Origin: Chaetoderma sp. LZ-2023a
Taxonomy: Eukaryota > Mollusca > Caudofoveata > Chaetodermatida > Chaetodermatidae
Length of the DNA stretch: 64,000 nucleotides
Direction: 5' to 3'
Assembly: GCA_034401795.1 (NCBI GenBank)
Contig: CM067366.1
Location: 81,105,391 to 81,169,390, forward strand
The position numbers and the translations under genes were made by a program. This document shows positions 8,344-25,740 of the stretch, one piece after another (position 1 is the stretch's first letter; every line of letters begins with the position of its first letter). The notes under the pieces were generated by a model that saw nothing but the letters and a program-made list of their open reading frames with translations, ran no database searches and was not told the origin of the DNA.

Positions 8344-10018
8344 TGAAGATTTTAGGTCTTCTATTACACAAGATACTGACTACCACTACCACTTCGGAAA
8401 GACTTATGATGTAAGAAGATTGCTGCGACAATCTATCTTCCCGACGATGTAGCGGTATGATTGCTGGCTCGCCTCTTCTGATGTTATGAAGATATTTCTG
8501 GTAGCAATCGGGGCCTATCTGACTTATCAAAGATGCTCAGGTAAGGCACAATGATGTTTCGTGCTTCAGGAGTTAAACACAACTATGACTAGCTACTTAT
8601 GATAATACGATTATTTATTAGCTATTAGAACTTATAACAAGGTCGACTTATACTGTCGAAAATGAATGATAAACTGTGAATATATTTCTGAATAATTATC
8701 TAGACGGATTACTCTCAATTCTATTGATCTGCTATCCAATCTAACACTACTCTTAATTGACTGACTCCAATTCTAGTATGTACTACGGCTACAATGCGAA
8801 GATACTTCTGCTCTGTAATCACAGAGGGAGAATATTACCTACACGAATCAACGATGGTAAAAGATTAAAGATTCAGTAGACAAAGTGCCTACTATATACT
8901 ATACACATTCTCCTAACTTCTATACATATTATGATATATAGATCTATACATATCGTAATACATAGTCTCCGTTCCTTTCATCATTCTAGGTAGTCATAAC
9001 CACAGTTTGATTGGCCCGCATCATTCTTGCCTCCAATCAATATCTGCTTATCCCTTCCTAGAAGTTTATACCTATTCTCGTTTGTCGTTCTGACCAATCC
9101 CTGGGGGTCCAACCTCTCGATTTCACTTTGAAATGAGTTCTTTTGTTTCTCTGCCACAGAGTTTGACTAGATGCTCATTGATTATGACGTCATCTCGGCC
9201 AATCAAACTCTGGGCTTCTCTTCTAGGGATTCATTACTAAACATGTTATATCTACACGCTACTCTGGCAAAGCGGTTCTAGCTGGTTCTGATTTGATGCG
9301 ATCTGTCAGCTAACTAACAACATTACGGAATGTGTTGTTGTAGCATGCCTTCCTTTGATTGACATATAGTTGATATACAAATTTCGATTGTGTTATTAAT
9401 TCCTACAGGACACTACAATGCCTCTGTCCTGTCCCTTGCCTATTGTGGATAAGCCTGTAGGAAACGAATGTTAATAAGCACATGAGCTGTATGATCTCAT
9501 TGCCAGCTGGTGTTGTTGTACTTGCTTAAGGGAGTCGGAATGCCGACCGTCAACAACTACATGTCAGTCTGTTTCCTATAATTCTCTCGATTCCCATCGA
9601 TTCGTATCTATTCTTATCACTCTATTATTTACTAAACTAACGGCCTAAATGACTGCTGAATTTCATAAAAGTGTATACCAATCCCACAGCAACAACTTTT
9701 ATCTTCAACTATTGACAGACATCATCAACTCAGAACCGTCGGTCTTATTCCAATCTATTCTAATTCTAACTTATTGTGATGAATATACTACTACAGTTTC
9801 GATCCAGTTTCTATCCTATTTCCGCGAAACTGTACCACCACTAGCACTGGTCGAAGTCAACCAGTGCACCCTACTACTACGTATCTAATTGCTACTAATA
9901 ACTCAGTTCAGTAGCTCACCTGGTATTTTCAAATATGAGAATTTCACTGAGGTCTTACTCGCAAATATAAGACGTCCACCGGGGTCATGACTTCCCGTAA
10001 GACAATCCGATATCTACA
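8344..10018 (-). repeat. 5' LTR of the gypsy element (complete, about 1675 bp)
   Basis: The outer end is fixed by the point where similarity to the left LTR stops (10018). The inner end is fixed by the adjacent tRNA-Arg primer-binding site (8326-8342). On the element strand the LTR then runs TGTAG...CTTCA, with the TG...CA ends expected of LTRs. An AATAAA on the element strand at 8614-8619 is a possible poly(A) signal, and TATA-like sequence lies near 8890-8905; both are weak. The left boundary is inferred, because the matching part of the other LTR is outside the window. Confidence 0.85.
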
Positions 10019-10377
10019 ACATGTCGTTTCGATTAAACCTGTTTCTCCGTGATAAATTGATGATGTCCAACATCGGTATCACCTTCTATAGGAAAGCCGG
10101 CATACAAGATTTTGTCTACAGACCACATATTATATGTTTGATTGAACGCCTTAATATGGACCACCAGGCTTCTTTTCAATCAGCAGTAAGGGCTTAGATA
10201 GTAGTGTTATTTCCCAAATCTGTCTCATGGTAGGCATTTGGTACGTATGTATGTGCTGTGATGTGCGCCTTACTAGACTTCCTTACTGATAACCAGGGTA
10301 TCTGATTGATTTACTTCTTCAACTCTTTAATGGCTAATTTAGTTAAAAAATAAAACATCTGCGTATTGAATGCCAAA
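10019..10377. other. Right flank of the gypsy insertion, no gene seen
   Basis: This is unique-looking AT-rich sequence next to the 5' LTR. The five bases acatg (10019-10023) would be the right copy of a target-site duplication if the insertion is simple. No ORF, RNA gene or repeat is recognised. Confidence 0.5.
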
Positions 10378-10506
10378 TTGCAGGCAAACAGAAAACTGTT
10401 TTTGAAAATGTATCACTGGAATGACTGACTCGGTTACCGAGCCAGTCATTCCAGCAATACGTTTTAAAATATAGTCTTTGCTTAGCCTGCAAATGGACAC
10501 TCCTCA
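10378..10506. repeat. Palindromic MITE-like repeat, family P, copy 1
   Basis: This is a near-complete palindrome. The centre reads tgactcggttaccgagccag, the arms continue as ggaatgactg and cagtcattcc, and the ends are gcaggc and gcctgcaaatggac. Other copies lie at 15845-15992, 18490-18645, 36374-36505, 37146-37285, 47587-47712 and 48359-48490. No transposase is encoded. It is a non-autonomous foldback element; the superfamily is unknown. Confidence 0.8.
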
Positions 10507-11005
10507 AGGTCACTGCAAATGCCAGTTGGGTCGAATTCGTCATGAAAGGCTTAATAAGGAGGTGAAACAGGAAAGCTGACATACCAATAGCTCAACTTTA
10601 GGCAATATGTAAACTATGATGGCTACATTATGTAAATATGTCGACAACAAACCGTTCATAGTGTGGCCGGCGGGGGCACGCATGGCTCTGCCGCTACTGC
10701 TGCCGGGCGTTGCAGCCTCCACAGCTGCTGCTGCTGGTCAGCCATCCTCGGGGGAGCGGCCGCTGCGCATCTCCGGTGTCCACAAAAATCCGACCTCCAG
10801 GGCCGGTGGAACGATCACGTTCCAGTGGGCTCGTGCAGCCATTGCTGCGAAAATTGAACCCTACCGTATCGTCCCGGCTGTTCGTGTCCCCGTGTGTCTA
10901 GCCGTCATCGCCAAGGTGGGGAGAACGGCGCTAGCACAATTTACTTTACTTAATAGGAGTAACAAAGAGTTTTGTTTGCTTGCTACATATGAACGGTGTA
11001 CGTAA
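10507..11005 (+). other. GC-rich stretch with unidentified ORF (10616-11005)
   Basis: The 129-codon ORF at 10616-11005 is much more GC-rich than its surroundings. Residues 54-110 resemble the product of 34402-34671 on the minus strand: both share AGGT..F.W.RA.I.A followed by a hydrophobic stretch. Two similar coding segments in one window suggest a shared mobile element rather than a host gene. No domain is recognised. Confidence 0.4.
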
Positions 11006-14036
<3,031 letters not shown>

Positions 14037-15844
14037 TGTAATATTTAAGGCGTTTATATGCTAGTTCCCAATGCTAGGGTCTAGACTCACGCCTGGCCTT
14101 TATGGTTTCTGTTGAATTCTTGTGAATTCTTGTGACGTCGGTTTGTGCATCAGCTTGTGTCTCTCTGGGTGTGTGTTGATCGTTGTCTCTCGATTTTATC
14201 TCATGTTGCTGTTCTTGTCCATGGCTTTTCTGTTGCTCCTCATGCTTGGGCGTGGGGGATGGGGAGGGCCTAACCTGGACCTAACGGGGGGTGGGGAAGG
14301 GATGGGGTAGGTGATGGGTCGGGGGGGGGAGTAGGTGCTTGCGGTCTTATGACCTGATGTACCCAAGGGGGGGGGGGGGCTTTAGGTCAGAGACCTCCCG
14401 GCCCCTTTGGGGGGAGTGGGGAGGTTGGGGTGTGGGGTCTTTCGGGTCCTGGGACCCATTTGCTCTTCTGGCCATCATCCGAGCAGGCACCAGCGCGCAC
14501 TTGTTTGATTTTGATTGATTAGGCAGCCCGTATGGTGACTGCGTCCGTCAGAGGACGAACTCGATCAGTCATCCGGGTTGCATCCCTCCATAGTCCCTTC
14601 GAAAAGTCCAAAAGATTCTAATTCTAGCAATTTTGTTTTGATTTTGTAATCCGTATGTTGCGGGGTTCCATCCGAGGACGAATCCATTCAGCATCCGGTT
14701 TACTTTGATTATGCCGAAATTTCTTGCCTACCTAACCCGTAGTGATGAGAACTGTATGACGGGACCTCAATTTAAAGTCCCATCCGAGAAGACTGAGCAA
14801 GTGGGGCCATGTACATTGCTTAAGCGTACTCCAGCAGCTTGCTGTGCCCAGAATTGTCCGTCAGTCTGTCCATTTGTTGATTGGTTTGTCAGTCCGTTCG
14901 ACAGACAAGCATACCTGCCACGGACCATGAATGAGATGGACACACATCCATATCACTCGCGGTCCGCCGGCAGGCAGGCAGGCCCAGCTGTTGTTTTGTT
15001 GTCCGTTCCAGTCCTCCATCTGTCTTTCTGCCCGTCTGTCATTGTTGTGTTCGTTGCTGCAATTTAGCTCCAGCTCTGGCTCTGAAAGAAAAAGAGGGGA
15101 ACAATGCTGAAAGAGTAAGTGAGTCTGACTTTGAGAGTGCATTTTATACTCGGCAAGAGTCCGCTCCAGCGGGCTCAGCCAATCAGAGCGCGTGTGGTGT
15201 ATAAGGCAATGTAGCTAGAGAAATTGTGCCTGGCTCTCACCAGATCGTGTACGCACTCTGGCGATGTCTACTCTTTAGTTGGAGCTATCAATAGTCAGTT
15301 TTAACTTTACCGTTTCTTCGCCAGATCTGAACCGATTTTGTTTCTGTTCAGAGTTTTAAATTCTCTATTGAGTCCTGGTATTAATACATACCAAAATCAT
15401 GGAGAACGGTCTCAAATTATGGAATCGCTATAATATGAGCAACTATTTTCATAAGCTGCCAGTCTCCATAGGCTAGTTCGTTAATGTTTGTTTGCCTCTC
15501 ATGACCGCGCATGCGCATCAGGCCATCTCACGGACTCATTGACTCCCTCTGAATGGCTTATATATGCGCGGGCCAGTGGAGGGGTGAGCGTGGAGTATCC
15601 CCTACCGGGCCGTTTCGTACCCAGCCGAACGGGGCCAGCACATACCCGGCAGGGCGGTCCGCGCTACACCTGAAAACAAGGTGGTTAGCCCTGCACACTT
15701 TATTTAATAATATGGTGGTAAATCCGATAATAAATTATCACCGGCCCATTGATTGAAATCGATGGGTGATATAATTGTATATTGTTCATGGTGCGTGACT
15801 CCAGCGTTGACCATTTATCACTCATATCAGCCAAATGCGGCTTT
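14037..15844. other. G-rich tract and GC-rich promoter-like stretches
   Basis: 14250-14450 has many runs of 3-13 G on the plus strand (G-quadruplex potential). Two related segments with the motif gaggacgaa lie about 120 bp apart (14546-14582 and 14667-14702). At 15172-15205 a CCAAT motif (agccaatcagagc) is followed by gtataag, and at 15553-15575 the sequence cttatatatgcgcg lies in GC-rich DNA; both look like TATA-type promoter or LTR remnants. No gene is recognised. Confidence 0.4.
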
Positions 15845-15992
15845 TGCAGTGGTCTTGATAAATGCCCTTTTGTAGAGCAAGAGAAGACTATTTTTCAAAA
15901 TATACCACTGGAATGACTGACTCGATAACCGAGCCAGCCATTCCAGTGATAAATTTTCAAAAGTTGTTCTCTCTCGGTCTGCAAATGGATAT
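15845..15992. repeat. Palindromic repeat family P, copy 2
   Basis: The hairpin centre is actcgataaccgagcc with arms ggaatgactg and ccagccattcc, flanked by aagagaagactattttt and its complement. It ends with gtctgcaaatgga, as in the other copies. Confidence 0.75.
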
Positions 15993-16560
15993 TTTCCATG
16001 AGAAAATTAAAATTTTCTTTAACAAATTCGAGAGTTAAAGGATTGCTACTGCAAGGTAACCATTTCATCGCAGTCACGCAACTCTCAGATTCGCAATTTT
16101 AAGGCAATCATCGATATAAAACTTCGAATACATGCAAGCTGTCATTATTTTCGAAATTTTCAACATAATATTTGTTAAATTGTAAATGGTTATTTTCATT
16201 TGCTCTTATGAATGCAACGGGTTAAAAGAATTATTTATGTATTAGTTTATTTCTATAATTATTGAAACCATTTGCTAATCTAAACAAATAACCCATACTG
16301 CCAGGAATTGTCGTAATTAGGCTACAAAATAAACATATTTATGGTATTATCACATCAACACTAAGCAACCCACCTTGTGCTTAGATTAGTCTTTGACACT
16401 AAGATAACATTTTCAGCAGCATATCGGAATTGATTATTTGTAGATTAGTGTTGCTATCCTGCAACGTGATGATGACAACCTTACTAAGCAACAACCTCCA
16501 ACCGAATTGATATCAAATTTATTCTCTATAGAGCATAAATTCAGCCAGCAAATTGTTTTC

Positions 16561-17024
16561 AATTCACATTTCTAGAGTATCCATCTATTACCCGACGTCA
16601 TATGACATCATAATCAGCTACGCGGCGTGTAGGATGACGTCATAATCATTACGTCATACTTGATTATATTTGGCCCGTCACTAACTCTTAATAATCTGAC
16701 ACGTTGTACGAATTGTATGTCTCTACTATTTAATAAACATGCATGATGAACGCATATTTGAAGACGGACTACGCGTTGTTGGACGAATTGTATGGCTTTA
16801 CGATTTAGTAAATATTCTGTTGAATGCTTTGAAACTAATTTGACTGCCATAGGCAGCAACAGCGCCCAGTCAAATTAGTTCCAAAATATTCAATAATTTA
16901 CCTTATAGTTTTCTGGAAATTGATAGTCAGGGAGTTCAGAGATCGATCGATCCCAACACGGACGTGGTGTGGGTATAGCTTAGATTCAGATGGGCGGCTC
17001 ATAGCTAAAAGTGGAAAGGTGCAT
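16561..17024 (+). repeat. MITE-like repeat family A, copy 1
   Basis: It begins with a variant of gacctttcca…tatccatc, then a cluster of TGACGTCA-like motifs. A hairpin follows (ttgaaactaatttgactg…cagtcaaattagttcc around ccataggcagcaa), then gatcgatcgatcccaacac, and it ends agctaaaagtggaaaggt. The short terminal inverted repeat is roughly ggacctttcca. Confidence 0.75.
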
Positions 17025-18489
17025 TACCATTCTCAGCTATACACACTAAATAAGGTCATTACTCTCGCCTTCATGAGCTCTCTTTACAAGTAATGACATT
17101 TGCTCATACTATTTCTTGTACACTATGCAAGACTTGCTTGTGCGGTCAATCTACCGCCGAAACCCAGAAGTTGATTCACTCCCCGGTCCTATAGCATATT
17201 TCATGACTCGTACAAGAATAATGTTAATAATGGTTTTTTTGTAGTATCTAAAGGGTTGATCGTTTGCTTACCAGAGATAATATCCAGTCAGCCTGAGATG
17301 TCTGAAGTCAGGACGGTACAGAGCAAATTTACTGCATGACCTAGGTTAGGGAAATGGGCCATGCCGGGATCAAAATCCTGCTTATAGCATGTACAAACGG
17401 TCTCTGGATTCAAGTAGTGTACATCTCTGGTATGGCGAACTACCGGTATCAGTCGAATGCAGCGCAGGGTGACGCGCTCCACGGTGTCTCGAAGAGTTAA
17501 CCGCATCCGCTTTACGTTAGCGTAATTACACCCGATGTGAAAATAAAGTGGCTGTCTTTCTGAAACAAGCGGTACAGTTGGTACAGGCTCAAACAGAATT
17601 ATCTAATTATACTAGATCCCGGATAAGACTAACCTGTTCCATAATTTCCATTATCAATTATGACGGCATCTCTTAGCATTAGAACATTGTGAAGACAGGC
17701 GCACCAGTACTAATTCAATTCTAAAATGCCATGCCTGAGCATACTACAGGCTTCAGAGCCAGGTATATGAGCTCCATAAATCTCCATGAATCCAGTAACA
17801 ACACCCGTTATTTCATGCTTCAAATAATGTATCAATCATTCCAACCTAAAGGGAACAAATACAATAAAATTGCATGGCTAAGAACTACTAGTTCCCTCCG
17901 ATTTTGCCATTTCGACCAGTAGTTTCCGGAAATTGCTTCTGTTATTTCAATCTTTGTTGTGATATTGTCAACGGGTATTTTTTTGATTTTCACAATCATA
18001 CGAACTGGATACCATTTGAAGAGCAATTTGGGCGATTTACCAAATGCTTAAGAAGGATATTCAGAAACCCAAATAATCCGCAGTTTGGTTTTAATAAACA
18101 TGCATCTAGATTTAACCCTTTAAAGGATAAATTTGCTCAAGAATATCGAAATATTTGCTTATTAAATGTCCATTTGCGTGGCAAGTAAATACTATATTGT
18201 AATAGTTACGACTCTAATGACGGGCGCTGTACCACTACACAACCACAACCCCTCCCCACCACCCACCCCGCCCACTCACTTCCGGAATCACCCAGATAGT
18301 ATTACTCGATTGAGTGTTAGTAGATCGGTAGATACACCATCAACAATTAATACCAGGTCTGGAGCACGGTAGAATTATCCATATCAGTACCGATACAGAA
18401 GTTTTTAGCATACTGCCCAGACCAAATGCACATATATTGCGGCGCCGACGAACTTGCTTACCGTGCAGGAAACTCGAAATATTTGCTTA
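17025..18489. other. Non-coding stretch, no gene seen
   Basis: AT-rich, with an isolated remnant of a family P arm near 18148-18185 (cgaaatatttgcttatt, repeated at 18477-18493). No supported ORF. Confidence 0.4.
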
Positions 18490-18645
18490 TTTGAAGTTCA
18501 TTTAAAAATTAAAAGAAGACTATTTTAGAAAATTTACCACTTGAATGAATGGCTCGATTATCGAGCCAGTCATTCCAGTGGTAACTTTTAAAAATTAGTC
18601 TTCTTTTGGCTTTCAAATGAATGTTAAATAAGCAAATGGTTTGAG
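18490..18645. repeat. Palindromic repeat family P, copy 3
   Basis: Arms aaaagaagactatttta and its complement flank atggctcgattatcgagcca. The palindrome is nearly complete over about 130 bp. Confidence 0.78.
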
Positions 18646-19030
18646 TTTCCTGACAAGATGTTGCCATTGACGGATTTAAATAAACGATAGTAGCAGAACG
18701 AGCGCACGGCATTCAAGTTCGTCGGCGTGATGTGTCTCATTTCTCAAGACCACTGTTGAGTCCGATTAATCGTTGCCATGAATATTCCAAATTACTGAAT
18801 AAATATGCAAGTTATTGGTACCGATTGATTCATATTCACCCTCTCATCAACCCATTTATTATTACAGAGAGAACTTTGGCACGCTGAATATCTATTTCCA
18901 GGAGCTATCTGTCAAAGAGATCAAGGAATCGACAAATTATGATGTCATCGCTTTAATGTGTGAGTATTGCTTCGCAACCATGACAGTCCAGAAACTATAT
19001 CTCACCTTGCTCGTTAAACCACAAACTAAT

Positions 19031-19395
19031 TCGCCTTTCCAGAGTATCCATCCATCATCCGACCTCATATGACGTCATACTCCGCTCAGCGCGTGTATGA
19101 TGACGTCACGATTATTACGTCATAAAGGGTTCCATATAGACCGTCATCAAATCTCAAACAGTCCGACACCCTTTTATGAATTGCATGTCTTTGTAATTCT
19201 TTGCTATTTAATAAACATGCCTTTGGCAGCAACAGCACCCAGTCAAATTAGTTTCAAAATATCAAGAGCTTACCTGTGTAGTTTTTTAGAAATTGATAGT
19301 CAGGGTGTTCAGAGATCGATCGATCGCAACACGAGCGAGGTGTGGGTGGGGCTTAGCTAGAGATGGGCGGGGCATGGTTAAAACCGGAAAGGTCC
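19031..19395 (+). repeat. Repeat family A, copy 2 (half hairpin)
   Basis: It starts gcctttccagagtatccatc and ends aaccggaaaggtcc. Only the right half of the central hairpin remains (ggcagcaacagcacccag). It carries TGACGTCA motifs near 19068 and 19100. Confidence 0.75.
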
Positions 19396-19440
19396 CTTGC
19401 AACATAATTTCTCTTGTCACAATACATTTGTATGATGACC

Positions 19441-19484
19441 CACCCCTCCCCCCCCTCATCCCCCCCATCCCCCCCCCCCCCATA
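19441..19484. repeat. Poly-C tract
   Basis: C runs of 7-13 separated by at or a. The minus strand is a G-rich, quadruplex-prone run. Confidence 0.9.
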
Positions 19485-19539
19485 TCAACAAACTAATGGT
19501 CGTAAAAGCTGTATGTGGTGGAACTGTGCCGAATGGGTG

Positions 19540-19884
19540 AATCCAACTCCACCAACGCTTTGACCGCGTTGGATCAATCCCTAACTCTCTAAATCTCAAG
19601 TTGCAGAAAACTATACAGATAAGCTTTTGAATATTTTGAAACTGATTTGGCTGGGTTCTGTTGGTGCCTATGCGCCTAGGCAACTTAGTTTCAAAATATT
19701 CAACGACATGTTTATTAAATAATGATGACATAAAATTCGCACAACAACGCTTAGTCCATCATCAAGTAAGCTTTCGTGATGAACTTATCTACGTCATATA
19801 TGAGGTAATTGATTATGACGCCATCCTACACATCACGTAGTTGATTATGACGTCATATCATTTATGTCTAAACTGGAATCCTCC
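19540..19884 (-). repeat. Repeat family A, inverted copy
   Basis: Same parts as the other copies but in reverse order: ggatcaatccctaac, then the hairpin (ttgaatattttgaaactgat…ttagtttcaaaatattcaa), then attatgacgtcat motifs, ending aactggaatcctcc. Confidence 0.7.
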
Positions 19885-20590
19885 ATTCGTTTAAATCATA
19901 CATGGCCTTCGTGTATAAACATGTGCCATATAGCTGCTTTCCTTTAGCATAGTTGCTTGTTTAAACGCCCAGAATGGGGATTATGATGACCAGGAATAAT
20001 TTAGAATTTATGGTTACTTGATTGTAACCACTAACAAGTGACAAGGTGGGCCTGTCCTACCATTCAAGCAAGCGTTTTACTATTTAGGCTACACCTCATC
20101 AGGCAAGTTTTCAAGTAGGGTCAGGCCTTCCACCCACGCGATGTAAATATGTATATCGTACACTGAAAAATCTTGCTCATTGTAAGTGGCCGAGCCAGGT
20201 GGGATTGCCCTTACCAGCTCTTCAAGCCACATCATGAAGAACCCGAGGTTACTGCACTCCGATAATGCGGGTCTGTCCTACCAGTTCAAAGATGTATATA
20301 TGTACATTCATAAATTGTACGAACCACTGCAACACTATAATACAATCAGTAAAAAAACAAACAAAAAAGGAAGAAATATCAGAAATTTAACCATTATCCG
20401 CACATTGCCCAACGAACCGTAGTAATGTGAGAAAAATCTATATCGGCAATAGGCCCAGCAGGACCTCCAACGTCGCAACAGATGATGACGATGATGATGA
20501 TGATGATGTCATTTGCATAAATCCAATCTGACAGCCATACTAAGCACCCAGTTTCCTGGCACTTCAAAACAAGTTTGAATTGCCTGTAAT

Positions 20591-20935
20591 AGACCTTTCC
20601 ACTTTATCCATCCATCATATGACGTCATAATTAACTACGTGACGTCTAGAACGACATCATAATCAATGACATCATTATGACATCATGAATAACGTAGATA
20701 AGTACGTCACGAACGCATAATTGAAGACGAACTATGCGTTGTTGTACGAATTGTATGACTTTACTCGCAACAACACCCATTAAAATTAGTTTCAAAATAT
20801 TTAACAGCTTATCCGTATAGTTTTCAGGAAATTGATAGTCAGGGATTTCGGGCTCGATTGATCCCAACATGGCGAAGTGTGGGTGGAGCTCAGCTAGAGA
20901 TGGGCTTGGCATAGCTACAACTAGAAAGGTCCATT
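20591..20935 (+). repeat. Repeat family A, copy (hairpin half deleted)
   Basis: It begins agacctttccactttatcc, with TGACGTCA at about 20621. Only the right hairpin arm remains (caacacccattaaaattagt), and it ends agaaaggtccatt. Confidence 0.72.
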
Positions 20936-23140
<2,205 letters not shown>

Positions 23141-23379
23141 CAATGACATTTATTATAAGTGGTGGCTATACTGGAAATATTTTTGCAAATTAGGCACAGT
23201 TTCATTACGTGTAGCAAATGGGACATTTAGTATGGATTTATGAGGGTCTCATAGAAATGCATTTTGCAACAAAAATCTGTTTTCCTGGACTATGAATCAC
23301 CATATAGCATCTTGAAACTTTACTGCATAAATTCCCTTTTGTTACTGATGCTGTTGCTGTTGCTGCTGCTGCAGCAGTT

Positions 23380-23520
<141 letters not shown>

Positions 23521-23670
23521 ATACGACGATGGCGACGACGAAAATAACCCCATAAAAGTAAGAATAGCTGATCAATTATCATTAAATATCATCAATTCCA
23601 GTCAATTCGTGTGATTGTGAGACGAGTAGTTGAAAGCCATTCCGGTGAAAGAGGGTCTTTGTTCCCCGGA

Positions 23671-23750
23671 TGCTGGTGTAGTGGTAAGCTACTCGCCTCG
23701 CAAACGCTAGACGGAAGGTGTCATAGAATTCACTGGTTCCAACCCCGCTC
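23671..23750 (+). other. tRNA-like SINE head (degenerate)
   Basis: A box A match, tggtgtagtgg (23674-23684), is followed 50 bases on by a degraded box B, ggttccaaccc (23735-23745). No clean cloverleaf forms. It is best read as a tRNA-derived SINE remnant, not a tRNA gene. Confidence 0.4.
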
Positions 23751-23867
23751 AGGTCGACAATTGAACAAGGTAAGAATTACATTCCAGATGATGAATGAGC
23801 TATGTGCTAGTGCGTTGTCAATGTTAGGGGTCATAGAACTAATGCTTGACACTAATAAAAACTACTA

Positions 23868-23890
23868 CTACCACGAGGACGACGACGACG

Positions 23891-23988
<98 letters not shown>

Positions 23989-23998
23989 CACTACTACA
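23868..23998. repeat. (TAC)n trinucleotide array 2
   Basis: About 40 TAC units preceded by GAC units, about 360 bp from the first TAC array in the same orientation. ORFs across it are repeat artefacts. Confidence 0.97.
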
Positions 23999-24599
23999 GT
24001 ACCACTAACGACGCTGATGCCTACGATGCCGACTACGATGCTGCTGGCGCCAGCGACGACGACGTCATTTAGCCATGCAGCTAATGCTATTAGGTCAAGA
24101 TAGCAAAGGCTACCTTCGATACAATCTGATCTTTATCATCATTTGCTAAATTAAATTTATTAGGTGATCTCTTTCCATATCATCTGGTCCTGTTCATGCA
24201 CTTCCAAGAAATGTGTTACGTGGAAGTTACACGTAATATAATAGTATAAATCATTATTCTTTTCAGGTGATCTGGGCGGAAGTTTGGGTCTATGTTTGGG
24301 CGGAAGTCTTCTCACTCTCGTTGAGATCATGGACTTGTTATTTGGTCGCTTTTTCATTTTTGCGCGGCATAGGCCTTAGTGAGAACGGCCAATGGTACGT
24401 ACTCGACAAGTCTGTGGATGACTGCGATACTGCAATGACGCGCACTCGAGTACTACATGATCTATTAAGGAAAATAGAAACTATTAACATGTTTTCAGAA
24501 TAATAGACATTGGATATATGTGTTAGCAGTTCGTAACAGAGCGGTCCATTTCAAGCTATGCCATGTATAGCTAAACCCAAGGGAACTATAATACATGTA

Positions 24600-24850
24600 A
24601 GCTGTTGAATATTTTAAAACTAATTTGACTGGGGGCTGTCGCTGCCTATGGTAGATATGAATTGTATATGGCAGCAACAACGCCCAAAATATTCAATTGA
24701 ACTTTTATTAATAGTAAATCAATCTAAGACATACAATTTGTGTATTTAGTGTACTATTCCAGCTTCATGCAGTGTATTTCTGTTAATTCTGATTGTGACG
24801 TCAACATACATGTGATTAAATTGTGCATGACGTCAATACGTATTTGACAT
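24600..24850. repeat. Family A hairpin variant
   Basis: Hairpin arms gctgttgaatattttaaaa and caaaatattcaa surround ggcagcaacaacgccc. tgacgtca-like motifs follow (24797, 24828). Both element ends are degraded. Confidence 0.6.
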
Positions 24851-25261
24851 ATTGGATTCATCCTTTGAAGTGACGGCATGATTTGAGAGCATTTAATAAA
24901 AATGATGCCGAATATTATTTGGACCTCATAATGAGAATGGAATATGATTATCTGCGTCTAGTGAAAGATGTGGAATAAAGAAATCATTCATTTAGACGTA
25001 TGTTATATTCTGTATTGAAATTTGCTTTCTTGGGATTCTATTGCAGCGCCATTTTCATGATTACGGGTAGTATGTCTGTCGGCCATTGAAGCCTGTATGT
25101 CTTCAGCTGAATGGTGAAGCCGGTATGTTTGTGCGATGACCATGCTCTCCATAACGTCTCCTCAAACAAATAACTTAAACCGTTCCTTCCTCATCCAGAT
25201 GAGACTGGAGATAGACAACTCCAACCAAAAAAGAATACCTACGGTTAAAAAATCGCTGCTA

Positions 25262-25445
25262 GTAATGGAGGATTCCAGTTTACCCATCAATCAAATGACG
25301 TCATAAAGAACTACGCGACATGTAGCATGACGTCGAGATCAAAATACGTCATAAATGACGCGTCTAAGTTCGTCACGAACGCCTAATTGATGACGAACTA
25401 AGTGTTGTTGTACAAATTGTTACCACACGAAATTCACCGTTTGTC
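25262..25445 (+). repeat. Family A, 5' fragment
   Basis: It contains gattccagtttacccatcaa, several TGACGTCA-type motifs and cacgaacgcctaattgatga, then stops before the hairpin. Confidence 0.65.
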
Positions 25446-25740
25446 ACAAATTGTTGACATTTATTTACATATATTTTAGCTGAACTTATTTAATTGAAAG
25501 TAAAATTCATTGAAGCATGATTTTAAAATTAGTTCTAATTTTGACCACCGCAATATAGAAAAGGCCATAACGAAATCACTAAATCAAGGAAAACAATATA
25601 TTGTACCTTCAATATAAAGACTACTAGTCTATAGCGTTTTGTCTTTATAGATAGATTTCATTGTACGTGTTCTCGTTTTGAAAAGCTGCCTGTTGTGGAA
25701 GCGAACATGCTACAGATGGTGTTGCATCACGATACTCAAT

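Larger units (their letters stand above)
1..10018 (-). mobile_element. Ty3/gypsy LTR retrotransposon with dUTPase and env-like ORF
   Basis: This is a near-complete Metaviridae-type element read right to left. The repeats at 1-1137 and 8882-10018 align without net gaps and differ at about 13 positions by eye (51, 224, 227, 303, 440, 442, 487, 531, 563, 588, 723, 799, 1092). The gene order is upstream ORF, gag, protease, RT-RNase H-integrase, dUTPase, then an ORF with one membrane span. Protease-RT-RH-INT order is the Ty3/gypsy order. The far end of the 3' LTR lies outside the window, so the target-site duplication cannot be tested; the right flank reads acatg. The element is young but probably not autonomous, because gag, the protease and the dUTPase carry disabling changes. 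Confidence 0.95.

Noticed and set aside
23671..23750. Functional tRNA gene
   Set aside because: Box B is degraded and no cloverleaf with a consistent acceptor stem forms; a SINE remnant fits better. The same applies to 43091-43101 and 51281-51350.
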